Assembly (NCBI RefSeq): GCF_024586455.1
Contig: NC_065922.1
Coordinates: 29,012,089 to 29,076,088 of the forward strand
From: Bactrocera neohumeralis
Lineage: Eukaryota > Arthropoda > Insecta > Diptera > Tephritidae
Reading direction: 5' to 3'
Length of the DNA: 64,000 nucleotides
Numbering within the stretch: the first letter of the stretch is position 1; the number at the start of each line of letters is the position of its first letter. Shown here one piece after another: positions 1-11,962 of this stretch. The notes under the pieces were generated by a model. The model searched no databases and was not told the origin of the DNA. It saw nothing but the letters and a program-made list of their open reading frames with translations. The position numbers and the translations under genes are program-made.

Positions 1-2267
1 CTTTAAAAGAAGTAGGAAACGTACTTTAACAAACAACCGCAGGACTCTAAATGATCCCATTACCTTGTTCTTGTTAACAAAAAGCTAGAAAGTTAATTTT
101 AGTAAGCTTCTTTTGAGATGATTTATGCAGTGATAAATTCATTCATACTCACTCATTGGCCAGTTATAACAAGGATAGACAAGAACGTTTTAAAAAAGAT
201 CCTGAGGCTTCTGGCGTGTCAGTATCGATATGTGGGTCCTGGCGTTGCCCTGTTGGAGCACAATTCCTCCTATATTGGCAAAACTTGTCATACTTATGTT
301 ACAGGATTGGTGATCCACTTTTCACCACTAGTAAGTATTCGCTGCGCAATTAGATCATGACTTTTCCGCAAACTCGTTTGGCACGCATACATGCTCAATC
401 ATTTTTATGTATCCAGCCTTATTAAAATGGTTCCATTATTTTATAGATATTTTCGACAACCGATCTTCGTGATTGAAATGCAGCTTTGAAATCGAAATTT
501 CAGGCAGTCACGCCATATACAGACCTACAGGTGCTGTGTAGTGCTGAAGGTTAATTATAAATACGTGCTGAAGTCAACGCTATTCGCGAAGTTCAATAGA
601 GACTTATTATCTAATTCTGATACTTCATTAAGTCCATTAAACTGCGAAATTCCTGGATATCTAAGACGAGTTCTAGATAAGGCCGGACTTTACTACTTCC
701 TGCACTTCCTGCACTGCGTACATGTGTCATCCTTGATAATGTCTACCAAGCTCACATGTGATGCCAGAAGGTTGTGATCTAGGACTAGACCAACAACCGT
801 TCAGCAGTCTTTTCGGGAAAGAGCGAATAGAAAGCTGGCATATTTCCCTTCTGATCTCTTGCTCATGATCTTGGTGACCCTGCATGTCCCTAAGGCATTC
901 TATCTCACCCTGATTCAGCCGCCTGGCCTAACATATGTTTTTGACTTTATCGAAAAAAATTAATTATTAAACTGTATAGTTCATAAAACTGTTTGAGGAG
1001 CATTTTTAGTCCGAAATTTTATCATTCTAATGTTATATAGCGTAATCGCAAAACGGGAGACACATGTTACTAAGGCAATCTAGTGGAAAATAATGGATTT
1101 TTGTTTCCATGATCTTAAGTTCTTCACTCCAGTAAGAAGCCTTTGCGTTACCAAAGGTAGATCGGAAGTAATCGCTGCAAATTTTGTCCCACAATTTGTT
1201 ATTTGAAGACCTTATAAGACATCCTGTATGGTATTATTGAACTTTTTTATGCAAGTTTTTAAGTTTTGAAAAACAAAAATATATACAAACAAATATCATT
1301 AGCGACGAAAAAATGCGGATCGTGAAAATAGTTTTGAGTTTATAAGGTATATAAAACTTCTCTCGAATTTTCTATATATGAATTTAAAACATCAGTAACA
1401 TTCGTTTCAGATGTAAATTAAAAAAAATTAAGAAAAATTGAGGTTAAATTTCACAATAAGAAAAACAAATAAAAATAATTTATTTCTAATTAAATTCAAA
1501 AACGTATCCCCAGAAAAATAAGTAGTACTTTAAAAACAGAAACGAGAAATCACATTAAGGCAATAACTTAAGATTTTGTTTACAGAATAAACTGAACTTC
1601 GTTAACTTAATAAAACATAAAGTGAATAAACAAAAGTCGGCGCGCGTTGAAAATTTCATTTCTGACCATTTACTTCACAATAACCATAAATCCTTCAAGT
1701 GTGTGCGTGAAAATTCACAATTAATGTGAAATAAAATATATTTCAAGAGGAATAAATGAAATAAGAGAGATTGGCTCGCAGTCGGATTCTTACATGGACA
1801 CAACAATAACAACAAAAACAAGTAGAACAATGCAAACAAAAAGCGCACCAAATCATTGAAAACCACGGATGGCGAAGCAGCGATTTAAATAATTCAAGGA
1901 TAATACACACGCAATTTTATTGCCTACCAGTGACAAAACCATAACAATAACGGAAAATAAATACATAAATAAAATGAGTAAAAAAACGCACGCTGAGAGC
2001 CGAAAATCGCACGCAAAAAGGCAGAAACCGGCGGAAAATAACTGCATTACAACTATGCAGTTGCAGCAAGTCAAATATTTCACTATACATATATGCTTAT
2101 GTTATATATATGTATATTTATGTATGAGTGTTCGTAAAAAGATGACGTAGCCACATCACGAGCATATCCAGCAAGCATAAGTGTCGTTCTTTCCGGTGAA
2201 GTTTTTCCACTTTCGCGTTTAATTAAGAAGACATACAGAGTTGTTTGTGTATAAAATTGTAAATATA
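1..2267. other. No recognisable gene; AT-rich single-copy-like DNA
   Basis: No domain or repeat family is recognisable. Short open frames at 118-360 and 541-777 have no motif that I know and no coding-like composition. About 1640-2050 is rich in CAA, AAC and AAATG-like words, including runs such as acaacaataacaacaaaaac. This resembles fly 5' untranslated leaders, but no start, splice site or protein supports that reading. Confidence 0.4.
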
Positions 2268-3500
2268 TAGGGTGTCATTTTTTTTAGAGCGATAGCTGTC
2301 TAATCTGCTGTCAAAGTAAGTACATGATATTATCGCCTTCGTAATGGGCTTCGGAACCAACACCAATAAGCCACGGCTGGGATGGCCTTTTGTATTGGGA
2401 CGTTACAAAAGTAGGCCGATAGGGACGGTAAATGATACCATGTTTTGTCCCGCTCTTTTGACATTTCTTCTCAGTAAGATTTGTTTTTTCATCATGGAAA
2501 GATATACGATCCGACAATGAGTCAAAATTATTTAAATTTAATACCGAAATTGGGAGTCAGTGGCCTCAACTTTAAGAGCGCTACGTCCAATTTTTGGTCA
2601 CCATAATCGTCCTCTCAGATCAACAATTGAATCCACAGGAACAGTGCAATATGTTTTCGTGACAGTGAGATAAAGAAGTAACCGTAGTATCGAGAATGTT
2701 ACTGCCGCTAGCGCATCAATTGAGGAACACCCAAATCAGCCTTTCTTCACACGTCGTTCTTAAGCGTTGGGCATCTCTGTGACGTCGATGGGTCGAATTT
2801 CGAAAAAAGAGCTTGGCCTAGATCCTAACAAGATCAAATTGACGCAAGAACTGAAGCCACTTGACCACCAGAATCGTCCTATTTTCGTGAATTGCGCTGA
2901 GCAACAACTCTTCAGCAATCAGGTTCATTTCTGGTTGAACGGCTTCGTCAATAAGCAAAACATGCGTTATTGGTCAGACCACATACTCGATGAGTGACCT
3001 TAGCGTCCCGAAAAAATTGCGGGTTGGTACGGTTTATGGGCCGGCGGCGCCATTGGGCCGTACTTCTTCCGTGATGATCAAGACCGGCAGGTTACTGTGA
3101 ATGGGAATCGCTACTGCTCAATGATAACCAAATATTTGTGACCCAAATTGTATGATATAGACTTGAACAAAATATGAGGTCCCTACAGGACTGCGCCACA
3201 AGCCACAGGGCTGCGTCAAGTCTATGATCTATGCCAACAAACCAGCGACGATTGATGAACTTTGTACGAATATCGAACGTGAAATTGCAGAAACATCGGT
3301 CGAATTTATGCTTGAAAACCGTCATAAATTGGGTTCAGCGTCTGGACTTCCGAAAGCGTGCCCGTGCTGGCAATGCAAAAGAAATCGAGTTCCATACATA
3401 ATGGCATCGAATATACTTTCACAGGAATAAAGAATTTCATTGATATCTCAAACCGTTTTTGTTCTATTTGAAAAAACTTTTGTAGCGCTCTTATTGAATA
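2268..3500 (+). mobile_element. IS630/mariner-like element with dead DUF4817-type transposase
   Basis: Decayed DNA transposon. A left end begins near 2270 with TAGGGTGTCATTTTTT. A reading frame starts at ATG 2494 (MERYTIRQ) and continues as an N-terminal helix-turn-helix of the DUF4817 type (LRALRPIFGHHNRP), then SVTSMGRISKKELGLDPNKI and LTQELKPLDHQ. The DDE core follows: HFWLNGFVNKQNMRYW (about 2920-2970), WAGGAIGPYFFRDD (about 3040-3085), QVTVNGNRY and VKSMIYANKPATIDEL (about 3216-3265). The family normally has SDEAHFWLNG. Here the residues are SNQVHFWLNG, so the first catalytic Asp is Asn. Several stops and frame changes separate the blocks, so it is a pseudogene. The right end is lost where another mariner relic begins at about 3500. 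Confidence 0.85.
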
Positions 3501-4010
3501 TTCAGGATCGGCTAATTTTTGGAAATTCGCTGTATTGTAGGGCAGTTTCGACATCGTATGCATAAACCCACGTTTCGTCCTCAGCAGTGATGGGTTTGGT
3601 GAATGTATGGTCTTTAGCTTAGTTGTCAAGCATCTCTTTTGCGATCTCTACTCGACGTGGTTTTTGCAAAATATTCAGATCTTGTGGTATGACTTTCGTA
3701 TTGATATGTTTCATACTCCAAACATTAACCAAAATGTCTTGAATCGATCGGTAAGCGATACTGAGATCTACTGCTAACTCGTTGATGCCAGCACTACGAT
3801 TTCAAGCACTGGCATCAACTTTTTCGTTAAACGTTAATCGTCATTAACAGAGATGACTCTCATGAGACCAGTTTTCGACGACGTCGCGACCTTCAATGAA
3901 TACTTCGTGTCACTCAAATAAATACTTGAGTTCCTGATAAAGTAGATTCCCTTAAACACTTGCAACAGTTACGGTTCCGAAGATCCGTAAATGCATCAGA
4001 AATATAAAAC
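3490..4010 (-). mobile_element. Mariner transposase relic, antisense
   Basis: On the minus strand the block DETWVYAYDVET is readable at about 3579-3545, preceded by FTKPITAE. This is the first catalytic Asp region of mariner transposases. Upstream on that strand lie SVMKHINTKVIPQDLNILQK and RRVEIAKEMLDN, which match the segment between the helix-turn-helix and the catalytic core. Only the N-terminal half to the first Asp is present, and it is broken by stops. It abuts the IS630-like element to the left. Confidence 0.7.
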
Positions 4011-4329
4011 TAATGCAGACTCGTTGTTAATTCTTTTTCTATGACTCGATTTTTGATAGACACACTTTCAAATTTTATCAGCTGCACTTCATTGTCAATT
4101 CATCCTCATTAAGTAGGCGTATTTCTAGTTTAACGAACAAGTAATAAGACGAAATTTCTATTATATTTAGTACGACCATTCCGAAAGGCTTCTTTGTATA
4201 CAATAAAGGTTTATCTTTATTGCTTTTTATAAGCTAAAATCATTACTGGTTGAAACTTTATTTGGTTACCACACTTCCTAGTATCATTTCTAAAACCAAT
4301 TGTTCTCTATTGCCTCTTTGTGTTATAAA

Positions 4330-4450
4330 GGAACCTTAACAACGTGGCGAGGCTACGTTAAGTCAATGGTCTATGGTAATAATTCAGCTAAGAAATAGGT
4401 TCAGCCGAGCTGAGGAAAGGTGTTGAAAAGTTGGATGCAATTTGGGTATT
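4330..4450 (+). mobile_element. Short IS630-like transposase C-terminal fragment
   Basis: GYVKSMVYGNNSA is readable at about 4350-4395. It corresponds to the WGYVKS-VYA block just after the last catalytic residue in the DUF4817/IS630-like transposases seen elsewhere in the window. Nothing else of the element is recognisable. The DNA between 4010 and 4330 shows no feature. Confidence 0.55.
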
Positions 4451-4454
4451 CATC

Positions 4455-4715
4455 AAACGCAGTCTCGGCATTTATATGTTCGGGATTTGTGTACCAATAC
4501 TAAAAGTTAGCAAATTATCGAAATAGAAAAACTGAAATATCGACAGTTTAGTCAAGTTTTCCATGTTTATGGCCTTGAACAAGAAGCTTGTAATATACTT
4601 AAGAAAACATCGGAGACCTTATAAAGTTTATAATATATATAAATCAGCAGCGTCAGGAGTTGAGCCGATTTAGTCAAATATGACTGTCTGTCTCTCCATC
4701 GTTATATACACGAAC
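4455..4715 (+). repeat. Dispersed repeat family A, fragment
   Basis: Contains the words ACGAACTAGTCC, a stretch of CTGTCTGTCTCTCC, and TATATATAAATCAGCAGCGTCAGGAGTTGAG. These align in order with 31840-31965, where the same family is longer and better preserved. Non-coding. The class of transposon is unknown. Confidence 0.65.
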
Positions 4716-5092
4716 TAGTCCAACAGTTCTGCATTCTCCAGACGGGATAAGGAAGCGAAATAAATGGAACCCAACGCAGAATAACTCTTGCCAACAGGTG
4801 CTATTTCGGACTAAGAAGGCAACTGAGAAGTAAAGTTCTTTTTCGGCGAACAAAGATCAAATTCCACAAGTCCTCATCATTCCCATCCTGCTATATGGTG
4901 TGGAGGCATGGACGATGACAATATCTGATGAGTCGGCGTTACGAGTTTCCGACAAAAAGTTTCTTTGGAGAAGGACTTAGCTACACTTGTAATCTCCAAG
5001 CAACGAAAAGGTAGAACGACTGGCTTGCTGTTATAAACCCGACTATAACCGATTGAGCGGTGTTTACGCCAATAGAAAGAAGAAGAATAAGT
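4715..5092 (+). mobile_element. RTE-like LINE, 3' end fragment
   Basis: Contains the C-terminal reverse-transcriptase region: LLYGVEAWTMT-SDESALRV is readable around 4890-4945 with frame changes. Then comes the conserved 3' tail (gactataaccgattgagcgg, tgtttacgccaa) and a GAAGAAGAATAA-rich end. It matches 60790-61385 and 20850-21950 in order. Heavily 5'-truncated and internally deleted: the RLRWLGHVARMD block is missing, with a jump from the RT end to CTACACTTG. Confidence 0.75.
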
Positions 5093-5095
5093 CCC

Positions 5096-5275
5096 TCAGT
5101 ATTTGATATATCTCTGAACAAATTGTTGTTATCTATTCTATAATATATAGCTGTCATACAAAGTGACAGATCAAAATCAAGCTAAAGGGTTTCTTATACC
5201 CTTTTTTGCTATAAGAAATTCAGATATTAACCGAAATTAAAGTTTGCACTCTTTATTTCAAAGAAATGTGCGATG
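5096..5275 (+). repeat. Dispersed repeat family A, second fragment
   Basis: ATATAGCTGTCATACAAAGTGACAGATC and TCCCTCAGTATTTGATATATC match the family-A motifs ATATAGCTGCCATACAAACTGAACGATC and TCCCTCAGTTTTT at about 31960-32100. The LINE tail at 4715-5092 interrupts the family-A copy between its ACTAGTCC and CCTCAGT words, so the LINE inserted into this repeat. Confidence 0.6.
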
Positions 5276-6240
5276 CCTCCTAAAAACACCCTTCATATAT
5301 AGATACATTTATGTATAAAAAGCAATATAAAATTTAATTGTGTTATTTGTTGTTGTAAATATGCGGATACGCTTACAGCTACTCATTTGCTGTTGTGTTT
5401 CTGTGTGTGCGTGTGAACTGATTTCACAGGCTAAAGATTATCATTCATTAATACGTTAATATCCGCTGTAATGTAAGTGTGTGAGTGTGCGTGTGAATTA
5501 AGCTTCTCTTCAAAGCTGCCACGACTGCTAGTTGTCAGTCAGCCACGCACTCGCCTCTGCTGAAGAGTCTTTAAATGCACGTGTGTGTGTTCATTTTCAT
5601 AAAAATCATTTAATATATGATGTGTTGTTGTTGTTGTTGTTTTTGGTGCGATTTTAAAAGTGCTCACCAATGCAATTGAACGCTTAACGGTAATCGTTGC
5701 AGCTGCGGCAATCTCCACTGCTTCATACAAGGGGCGCCGCTACACAGAATGTCACCAACAAATCAGCCAGAGCTGAGGAAGCGACTGCAGCAGCAACAGC
5801 TGCAGCGCCGGCAGCCGTGATCTGCAGTCAACCAAAAGCACTCGAAAACACTGCACAATGATGAAGTGGCAAATGGCGTGAACGCTCAGCCGAGCGGTAA
5901 ACCCGTCCACTGCAGTTGAAGTGAATTTGCCTTTGTTCCGGTTGGTGTTGTTGCTGTTGTTTGGGGTTTCAACTCCGCTGCAATTATTTATGCTTTTTTC
6001 TTGTATTTTGTAATTTTGGTATGCGATTCGTGTAATTTAATTTTAATGGCGAATATAAAAATCTCATCATTTTTGCTGCTGTTGCTGTTGTTGTTTTCTT
6101 GGCTTGACCAAGTTGGAAGTGATGACGGTCAAAAATAATGGCACATATACACATACATATGTGTTGTTTTATAGTAATAAATAAATAGAGCTGTGTTTGT
6201 AACCAAGTGGTCTTTTTACTTATTCCATATGAGATTGGTC
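5276..6240. other. Non-repeat island, TG- and GTT-rich; possible regulatory or leader DNA
   Basis: Holds a (GTT)n run at about 5620-5645, several TGTGTG tracts and a CAGCAGCAACAGCTGCAGC stretch near 5790. No protein family is recognisable in any frame. The CAG- and TTG-rich texture is typical of fly untranslated exons and enhancers, but no splice sites or start codons can be defended. Confidence 0.35.
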
Positions 6241-7290
6241 CGTATTGTACTAGTACTAGGCCCACGCCCAGAAAATGCCATTAATCGAAAACCTATAAGT
6301 TGCCATAACTATGCACTTAATTAAGATATAAAACTGTAATTTGGTACATAGGATCGCTGTAGCAATGGGCATCTCTGGGCAAAATTTTTTGAAAAAGTGG
6401 GCGTGGTCCCGCTCTCCTAAACTACTAAGGCTAAAACAACCAAATTATTATAAAAATTTCTATCGACAATGTGAAAATGGATGAAATTAAATGATAAAAC
6501 CGCTCACGCTCCACATAACGGTACTGTTGAAACTACTAAGAGCGCAATAAATCAGTAACTAAATACGCCAGACATGAAATTGTACCCCCCAGAAGGTATA
6601 AGGCGGCTTTGTGGGAGCCGGTGTGAAAATTTATGTGCATGGCACCGCCTACTTTTTGGTGATATCACATACTTCAAGAGCCGACCGACCGATTTGGGCT
6701 AAATTTTAGAATGTGCACTCCTGTTATATTCCTATGTCACAGTGCGAAAATGGTCGAAATTGTATAGCACAATTCAAAATTCCATTTGATTCTTTCACTT
6801 TCCAGTGCACAAATCAGAAAGCAATTCATATAACGGTCATTGTTCCTTTAAAGTATGCTACCTCTTTCAAATGCAACCAAAACTTCTCAAGTCCCTAGGC
6901 ACGGAAAATGTGGACCCCAATAACTATAGTTGACTTTTGATCGACAATATCGGTCAATGTATGGGGTATACAATTGAAATTCGGAGAGAATGCTTTTCAG
7001 ACAATAGTACCTCTGTGTGTAAAAAATGAGTTGAATCGGGTCAATACATTCCTGAGTCGCCATATACCTAATATAAAGATTTTCGAACTTCCGGATGACT
7101 TTGGACCGTACATATCGACCAATATGTAAGTTATATCAATGGAAATTAGAAGGCGTGTTTTGCTCATAGAAGTGTGGTTTTGTGTTTCAAATAATTAAAA
7201 TTGGGCGAAAACTTGAGCCTTTATAACTATTACTAGGACATCTGACTGACTTTACTCCATATGATTGGTGATTGTATACGAGGTACATTA
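6241..7290 (+). repeat. Dispersed repeat family B
   Basis: Non-coding repeat of about 1 kb with the marker words GTGGGCGTGGTCCCGC, AGAGCGCAATAAATCAGTAA, GAGCCGGTGTGAAAATTT, GGCACCGCC and ACTATAGTTGACTT. The same words occur on the opposite strand at 39870-40960: GGCGGTGCCACGCCC, AATTTTCACACCGGCTCC, AATTTATTGCTCTT and AAGTCAACTATAGGTA. It is therefore a repeated element in two inverted copies. Its class is unknown. Confidence 0.75.
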
Positions 7291-9006
7291 TTGAAACCCA
7301 GGGAACAAACAGCAAAAACTCACTCTAAAAGAAATGAACAAACGGATGGGTGCTATTGAAAATGTTTCAGTTTTAGATATTTCCGCAAATTTCATTCAAA
7401 AATTTAAGAATCTTATAAATATTAGTCGAGGCGAAAACCGTATCGAATCCGATTCATATAAATCGGACCGGACTTTAGAAGAATTTAGTATTTGGAGTGA
7501 CCACCACAAATTAGTGAACAAAAATTGAAAATCCAATAGAAGCGAGAAAGCGTTTCCGATGAGCTATCAATCTACTTGAAAGCATCAGTTTGTCGGTTAA
7601 ATGAAAATTCTTTGGAGATTTGGGCAGATTTTAAACAGCAATTTTCAAGACTGTTTCGCATAGCGTATTTTATTTTTATTATAAGCATTTAAACTTTATT
7701 TTATTAAACTTTTTTCGATGGCTTCTCAAGTGTTAAATAAACAGCGAAATAGATTGCAGGTAAATAAAAAAAATACTTTGCTATATACATACATATTTTT
7801 TTTTAATAATTTTCTTATTATATTTTTTTAATTGAAATAATCTGTTGGTAATTTTATTCGATGCATCGGAAAAATTATGCATCCCTACCTCAACTCTCAT
7901 ATACTACGTATAATGATCTTCGATTTTTCTATCAAATCTTATGTGTCAGTCGATCCTTTGTTCGACATTTCAAATCTTAAGGTATTTCTCTGGCTTTGAT
8001 TTTTGCATGTTGCAAGAGTATGAAGTGGTCGGTTCCACGCGATCTTAGCCCTTCCTTAGTTCTTTTTATAATGAAGTACTTTGTTTTGTTTACGAAAACG
8101 TTTAAGGGTATTTTTTTCTGAGTTGAAATTTTCAAAATTCATAATGTTAAACATTTTTTTATATTGCGTCGAAATAATTTGCCTCAAAGAGCAAAAAAAA
8201 AATTGTTTAATGCATGTTTTTGATGGAATGACCCATATATCTATAAACATATATACTGCAATAAGTAGTGAGTGGCTGTCAAGGAAGAAATTAAGACTAC
8301 AATTTTATATTGAAATACTTTATTGCATTTCCTTTACGGATTTTATTTTGTGTCAAGCCAATTTTCTTTAAAATGAGATATGATAATTTTTTGAAGCCAA
8401 TCTGCTCATGACGTTAGGAGTATCGTCCTTCCTTGCACATAGTGAGCTTTTCACACCAACACAAGCAGATACTTATTCTCTTATAATTACTAGCCATACT
8501 CGTAGTTAATTAAGTATTTATATAAAATTTTAATTGTTAATTATTTTCAGAAGAATTTCTGTTGCATAGTAACGAAATGCTAAAGCGATTATTCATCAGG
8601 TTTGTATGCTGCCACGAGGTTATTATGAAGAGTAAAGAAATGCCATTGAGAAAATGAGTAAAGTTTCAAAGGAACATTTTTAATGCATTTCTCGGTGAAT
8701 AATATTTCATGCAATGTGATTAAATAATGCAATATTTATGATAAATATATACACAAATAGAAAAGGGGGAATAAATATACTTATATATATTTATAAAGTG
8801 AAAGGGGAAAAATATTATTTTCATGGTAAGCAAGGTTGTATGTTTTGCATCATAAGTTTTAATGGAAATATATTTCCTTAACTAAAAAATAGGGTTCTGG
8901 TTTCTGAGTTCTTTCCAAATCTTACAAAATCTCTTGTATTAAACTCAGAGTTTTTTCTTAAGTTGATTATTGAAAATTAGTTTAACATAGAAGTAGTATA
9001 TATAGT
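7291..9006. other. No recognisable feature; AT-rich
   Basis: Small open frames at 7334-7528 and 8081-8371 show no known motif. The region contains long T and AT runs near 7795-7830. I see no repeat family shared with the rest of the window. Confidence 0.4.
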
Positions 9007-9576
9007 AGAGTGATTCAAAAGAATCAAATTTTTTTTTCGTTTGGTATTCGGAAAAATGGTTCCTATCTAAAAAAGCCTCTCCAAACATGAGTTTTTTATT
9101 GTAACGCCCCTACATACAGTTTTCTAACGAAAAATTTATATCTCGCTATATAAAAAATATCTTGTTTCTTAGATTTTGTAGGCATGATGAAACTTATAGG
9201 TATTCTTAGAGGTGTCTAGGAACCTATTTTTCAGAGTACCAAACGAAAAAAAAATTTTGTTTTTTGATCCACCTTAATATGCATTGATGTTTGACGATGA
9301 ATATCTCGTAAACGCTTAACTTAATCGAAAAATCATATGAGACCATTTTTATAGAGCAGTAAATTTCCTACAAAATCTAAGGAACAAGATATTTTTTCAA
9401 GTAGTTGGAAGCGAGATACTATAAATTTTTCTTTCTGATAATAAGAAAAAATAGAAAACTGTATGTAGGGGACCTTCCCGTTACAATAAAAAAACTCATG
9501 TTTGGAGAGGCTTTCTTAGAGGTGTCTAGGGACCTATATTTTATAGTCTAACAAAAAAAAAATTTGAATCACTCTA
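9007..9576. mobile_element. MITE with ~200-bp terminal inverted repeats and TA duplication
   Basis: The left end starts TA|GAGTGATTCAAA and the right end finishes TTTGAATCACTC|TA, so a TA dinucleotide flanks both ends. The arms match for about 200 bp, with shared blocks such as GCCTCTCCAAACATGAG, CCCTACATACAGTTTTCTA, AAAATATCTTGTT and CTTAGATTTTGTAGG, seen directly on the left and as reverse complements on the right. There is no open frame. The TA target duplication suggests mobilisation by a Tc1/mariner-type transposase. Inside the left half (about 9208-9282) there is a second, direct copy of the right-end sequence ending GATCCACCTTA. Confidence 0.85.
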
Positions 9577-9769
9577 AGCCAGGAAAGTACACATATAGTC
9601 ATAGGAGTGCATAAAACAATTTCTTTGAAAATGGAAGTTTAATTGAAGAGATTGAAAACGTGTGTATGGCATATTTCTTATCTAAATATTTCAATAAAAA
9701 AAAAATTATTTATTAGTCCTTTCAAAAGATGCTTCGAGCCAGAACAAACAACTAAAGGCTTAATCCAAT

Positions 9770-10170
9770 TTTCCATACACTTGTTATAAAACTCAGCATG
9801 GCTTCAGCGAACGAATTTTAATGACTTTTATTATTATTTCCGACGCGATTTTTTCAGTTTCGGAAACAGAAAAAATTCACAAGGAAATACTTTTGTCGAA
9901 TACGGCGGTTGGACGATGAGTCTTGATTCGTGTTTGGCGAAAACGTCAGTCACAATCATGTTAGAATGTGACAGCGTATTATCGTGGTGAAAATGCATTA
10001 ACTTTCTGCTAAGAAAGATGCGATTTTGAATTTAGGATATTCAAGTAGGCCAGCTTTGACACTCTTCATACCCACAACATTAACCAAAATATGTTGAGTG
10101 GATCTTTAAGTGATGTAAAGATGCTCTGTCGTGTCAACAGACCTATTTCTACTTCAAGTACTTTTACTTT
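9770..10170 (-). mobile_element. Mariner transposase relic, antisense
   Basis: On the minus strand, SNMIVTDVFAKHESRLIVQP and CEFFLFPKLK are readable (about 9990-9855). They correspond to the DNAPSH...DFFAK...PPYSPDLAPCDFFLFPKLK segment around the second and third catalytic Asp of mariner transposases. Here the third catalytic position reads CEFFLF instead of CDFFLF. Further upstream, QHILVNVVGMKSVKAGLLEY (about 10100-10045) fits the end of the helix-turn-helix. The region between them is deleted and stops are present. Confidence 0.7.
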
Positions 10171-11744
10171 TTCGATGTTTCTTTGATATCTTTAAATTTT
10201 AACGATTCGTTTTGCGCGCGCAGTTTAATTGGACCAGTCCGACTATTTATTGATCAGATTTCCCTTTCCCTTTATCGACAGCTACAGCAACTGATATACT
10301 ACACAAAGCCTTCGATAACTAAACTAACTAAAATCTAATAATCCAGTCGAGTTTTTTCCGCGATATAGGGGAAATATACGTGTATTAATCTCGAATTATT
10401 CTCAAAATAGATGCATGTGTTTTATGTAGTTCCGTCTTTTGAAATATTCGTCCTTATATTCAATCAGTGCCTTAAATTCTTCAAGTGTTTGGTGTCCAAG
10501 AGCTAATAAGTTGATCTCAAGCATCTTCTATTCTTCAAGTATTGTAAATAATCGGTGTAAGCTTTGCTAAATATTTTGTACACATATATCAACTAATATT
10601 TGCACCTATTCCTAAAACTTACGAGAATATCTAATTCTCTGTTCCAGATGAACATACAGGTTATAAATACCGTTATCTAATTTTTTTCTAATCATTTTAT
10701 GGCATGATATACTTCCATCTATTGCCTTGCTCTTGCGTTCCACCTGCTAAAAGCACGAAACCGTGTGACATGACGTATGAGTAACCTGACCTCTAAAGTA
10801 CACAATTATTATCGTGTTATTTAAAATCATTGTGTTTTTAAGTTCACCAACGTTTGGACAAAAACATATACATGCGCACAATAGAACAATAAAAGCGGCA
10901 ACAAAAGAACAGTTCACACGGGCGTTTAACCGCAATTGTTGTAGTTGCATTTGCTGACAATGCCTTCATTTGAGTAAACACCATTTGAAGGCCCCAGGTA
11001 TTATGCTTGTTATTCATAACAAGCTGGCAATGAAGTGAGCAATATTTTAACAATTCTGAGTGGGTGAGTGTGTGTGTTAAGCGCCGGTATAAAGCACCAT
11101 TCACACACACACACTCACATGTGTAGTATGTGCCATTTGATGAATAGTGTGTTGTAGGTAAATAAATGGAATTTGAAATGTTGCCCATTAGCGGTTTCTA
11201 GCTTGTTAAAATGTGTTGTTTTTAATATACACAAACACATAAGTATTCATGTCAGTCATAATTGATTGAGTTGCATGGCGCAAATGATGGTTTGGTTTCA
11301 TTTCTGTAATGAGTTGGTAGGATTTAGGATTTTATGGAGATTTAGTGTGAAGCGGGTGACATGCGAACCCTGATGCACTGTTGGTCAATTAATTGGCGCT
11401 GAAACTAATTTTAATGCTACTCAAATGACAGACTTTTGATTTTAGAATAAGCTCATTTGATTGATTGCTGGTTTTGTTTGATGTAAGTGCTCGAATGAAA
11501 AGGTACATAGATGTTGCACTTTTGGGCAGTGAATTGCTTCGGATGGGATTTAGCTAAACTCAGTTATCAAGTAATATGTGCAAACGTACATAGGTTTTGT
11601 TCCATTAATGTGAACATAAATGGTCCAACATAGACTTCAAATTTGTCGGTGTTTCTTTGAGCGTTTTAAGTTAAACAAATTTGGGTTTCCGGTAGTTTTC
11701 GCTGCGTTAATTAATACCTGAAAGTCTGTTTCGTGATTTTTATT
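10171..11744. other. No recognisable gene; possible non-repeat host DNA
   Basis: The stretch 10740-11240 is CA/TG-rich, with a CACACACACAC tract near 11100. The longest frame there is on the minus strand (10844-11188) and has no recognisable motif. No repeat family from elsewhere in the window is visible. Confidence 0.35.
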
Positions 11745-11962
11745 TTTTTAAGCGGTTAGGTAGGTTTAAAAATTTCAAAAAATCGATTTTTATTCTTTTG
11801 TCTTATTAAATAGTATAATATGTTTAAAAAATTCTCCCAAAATTTTAAATCGATCCGAGTAAAATTCTAAAGGATAGACCTTTCGGCCACGTCGGTGTAG
11901 CGCACCGCATGTAAAATGCGTTTTTCTCAAAAAGCCATTTTTGAAGTGGTATTCTATTTTTG
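11745..11962 (+). repeat. Dispersed repeat family C, left-end fragment
   Basis: Shares an ordered set of words with 27655-27850: a CGATTTTTAT-type start, TTATTAAAT, AAATTTT followed by GATCCGAGTAAAA, and GCGTTTTTCTCAAAA corresponding to GCGGTTTACTCAAAA. Non-coding. The copy is interrupted on its right by the mariner at 11963. Confidence 0.55.

Noticed and set aside
7334..7528. 64-codon frame beginning with a clean ATG as a small gene
   Set aside because: No recognisable domain and no splice or promoter context; AT-rich regions of this size give such frames by chance.
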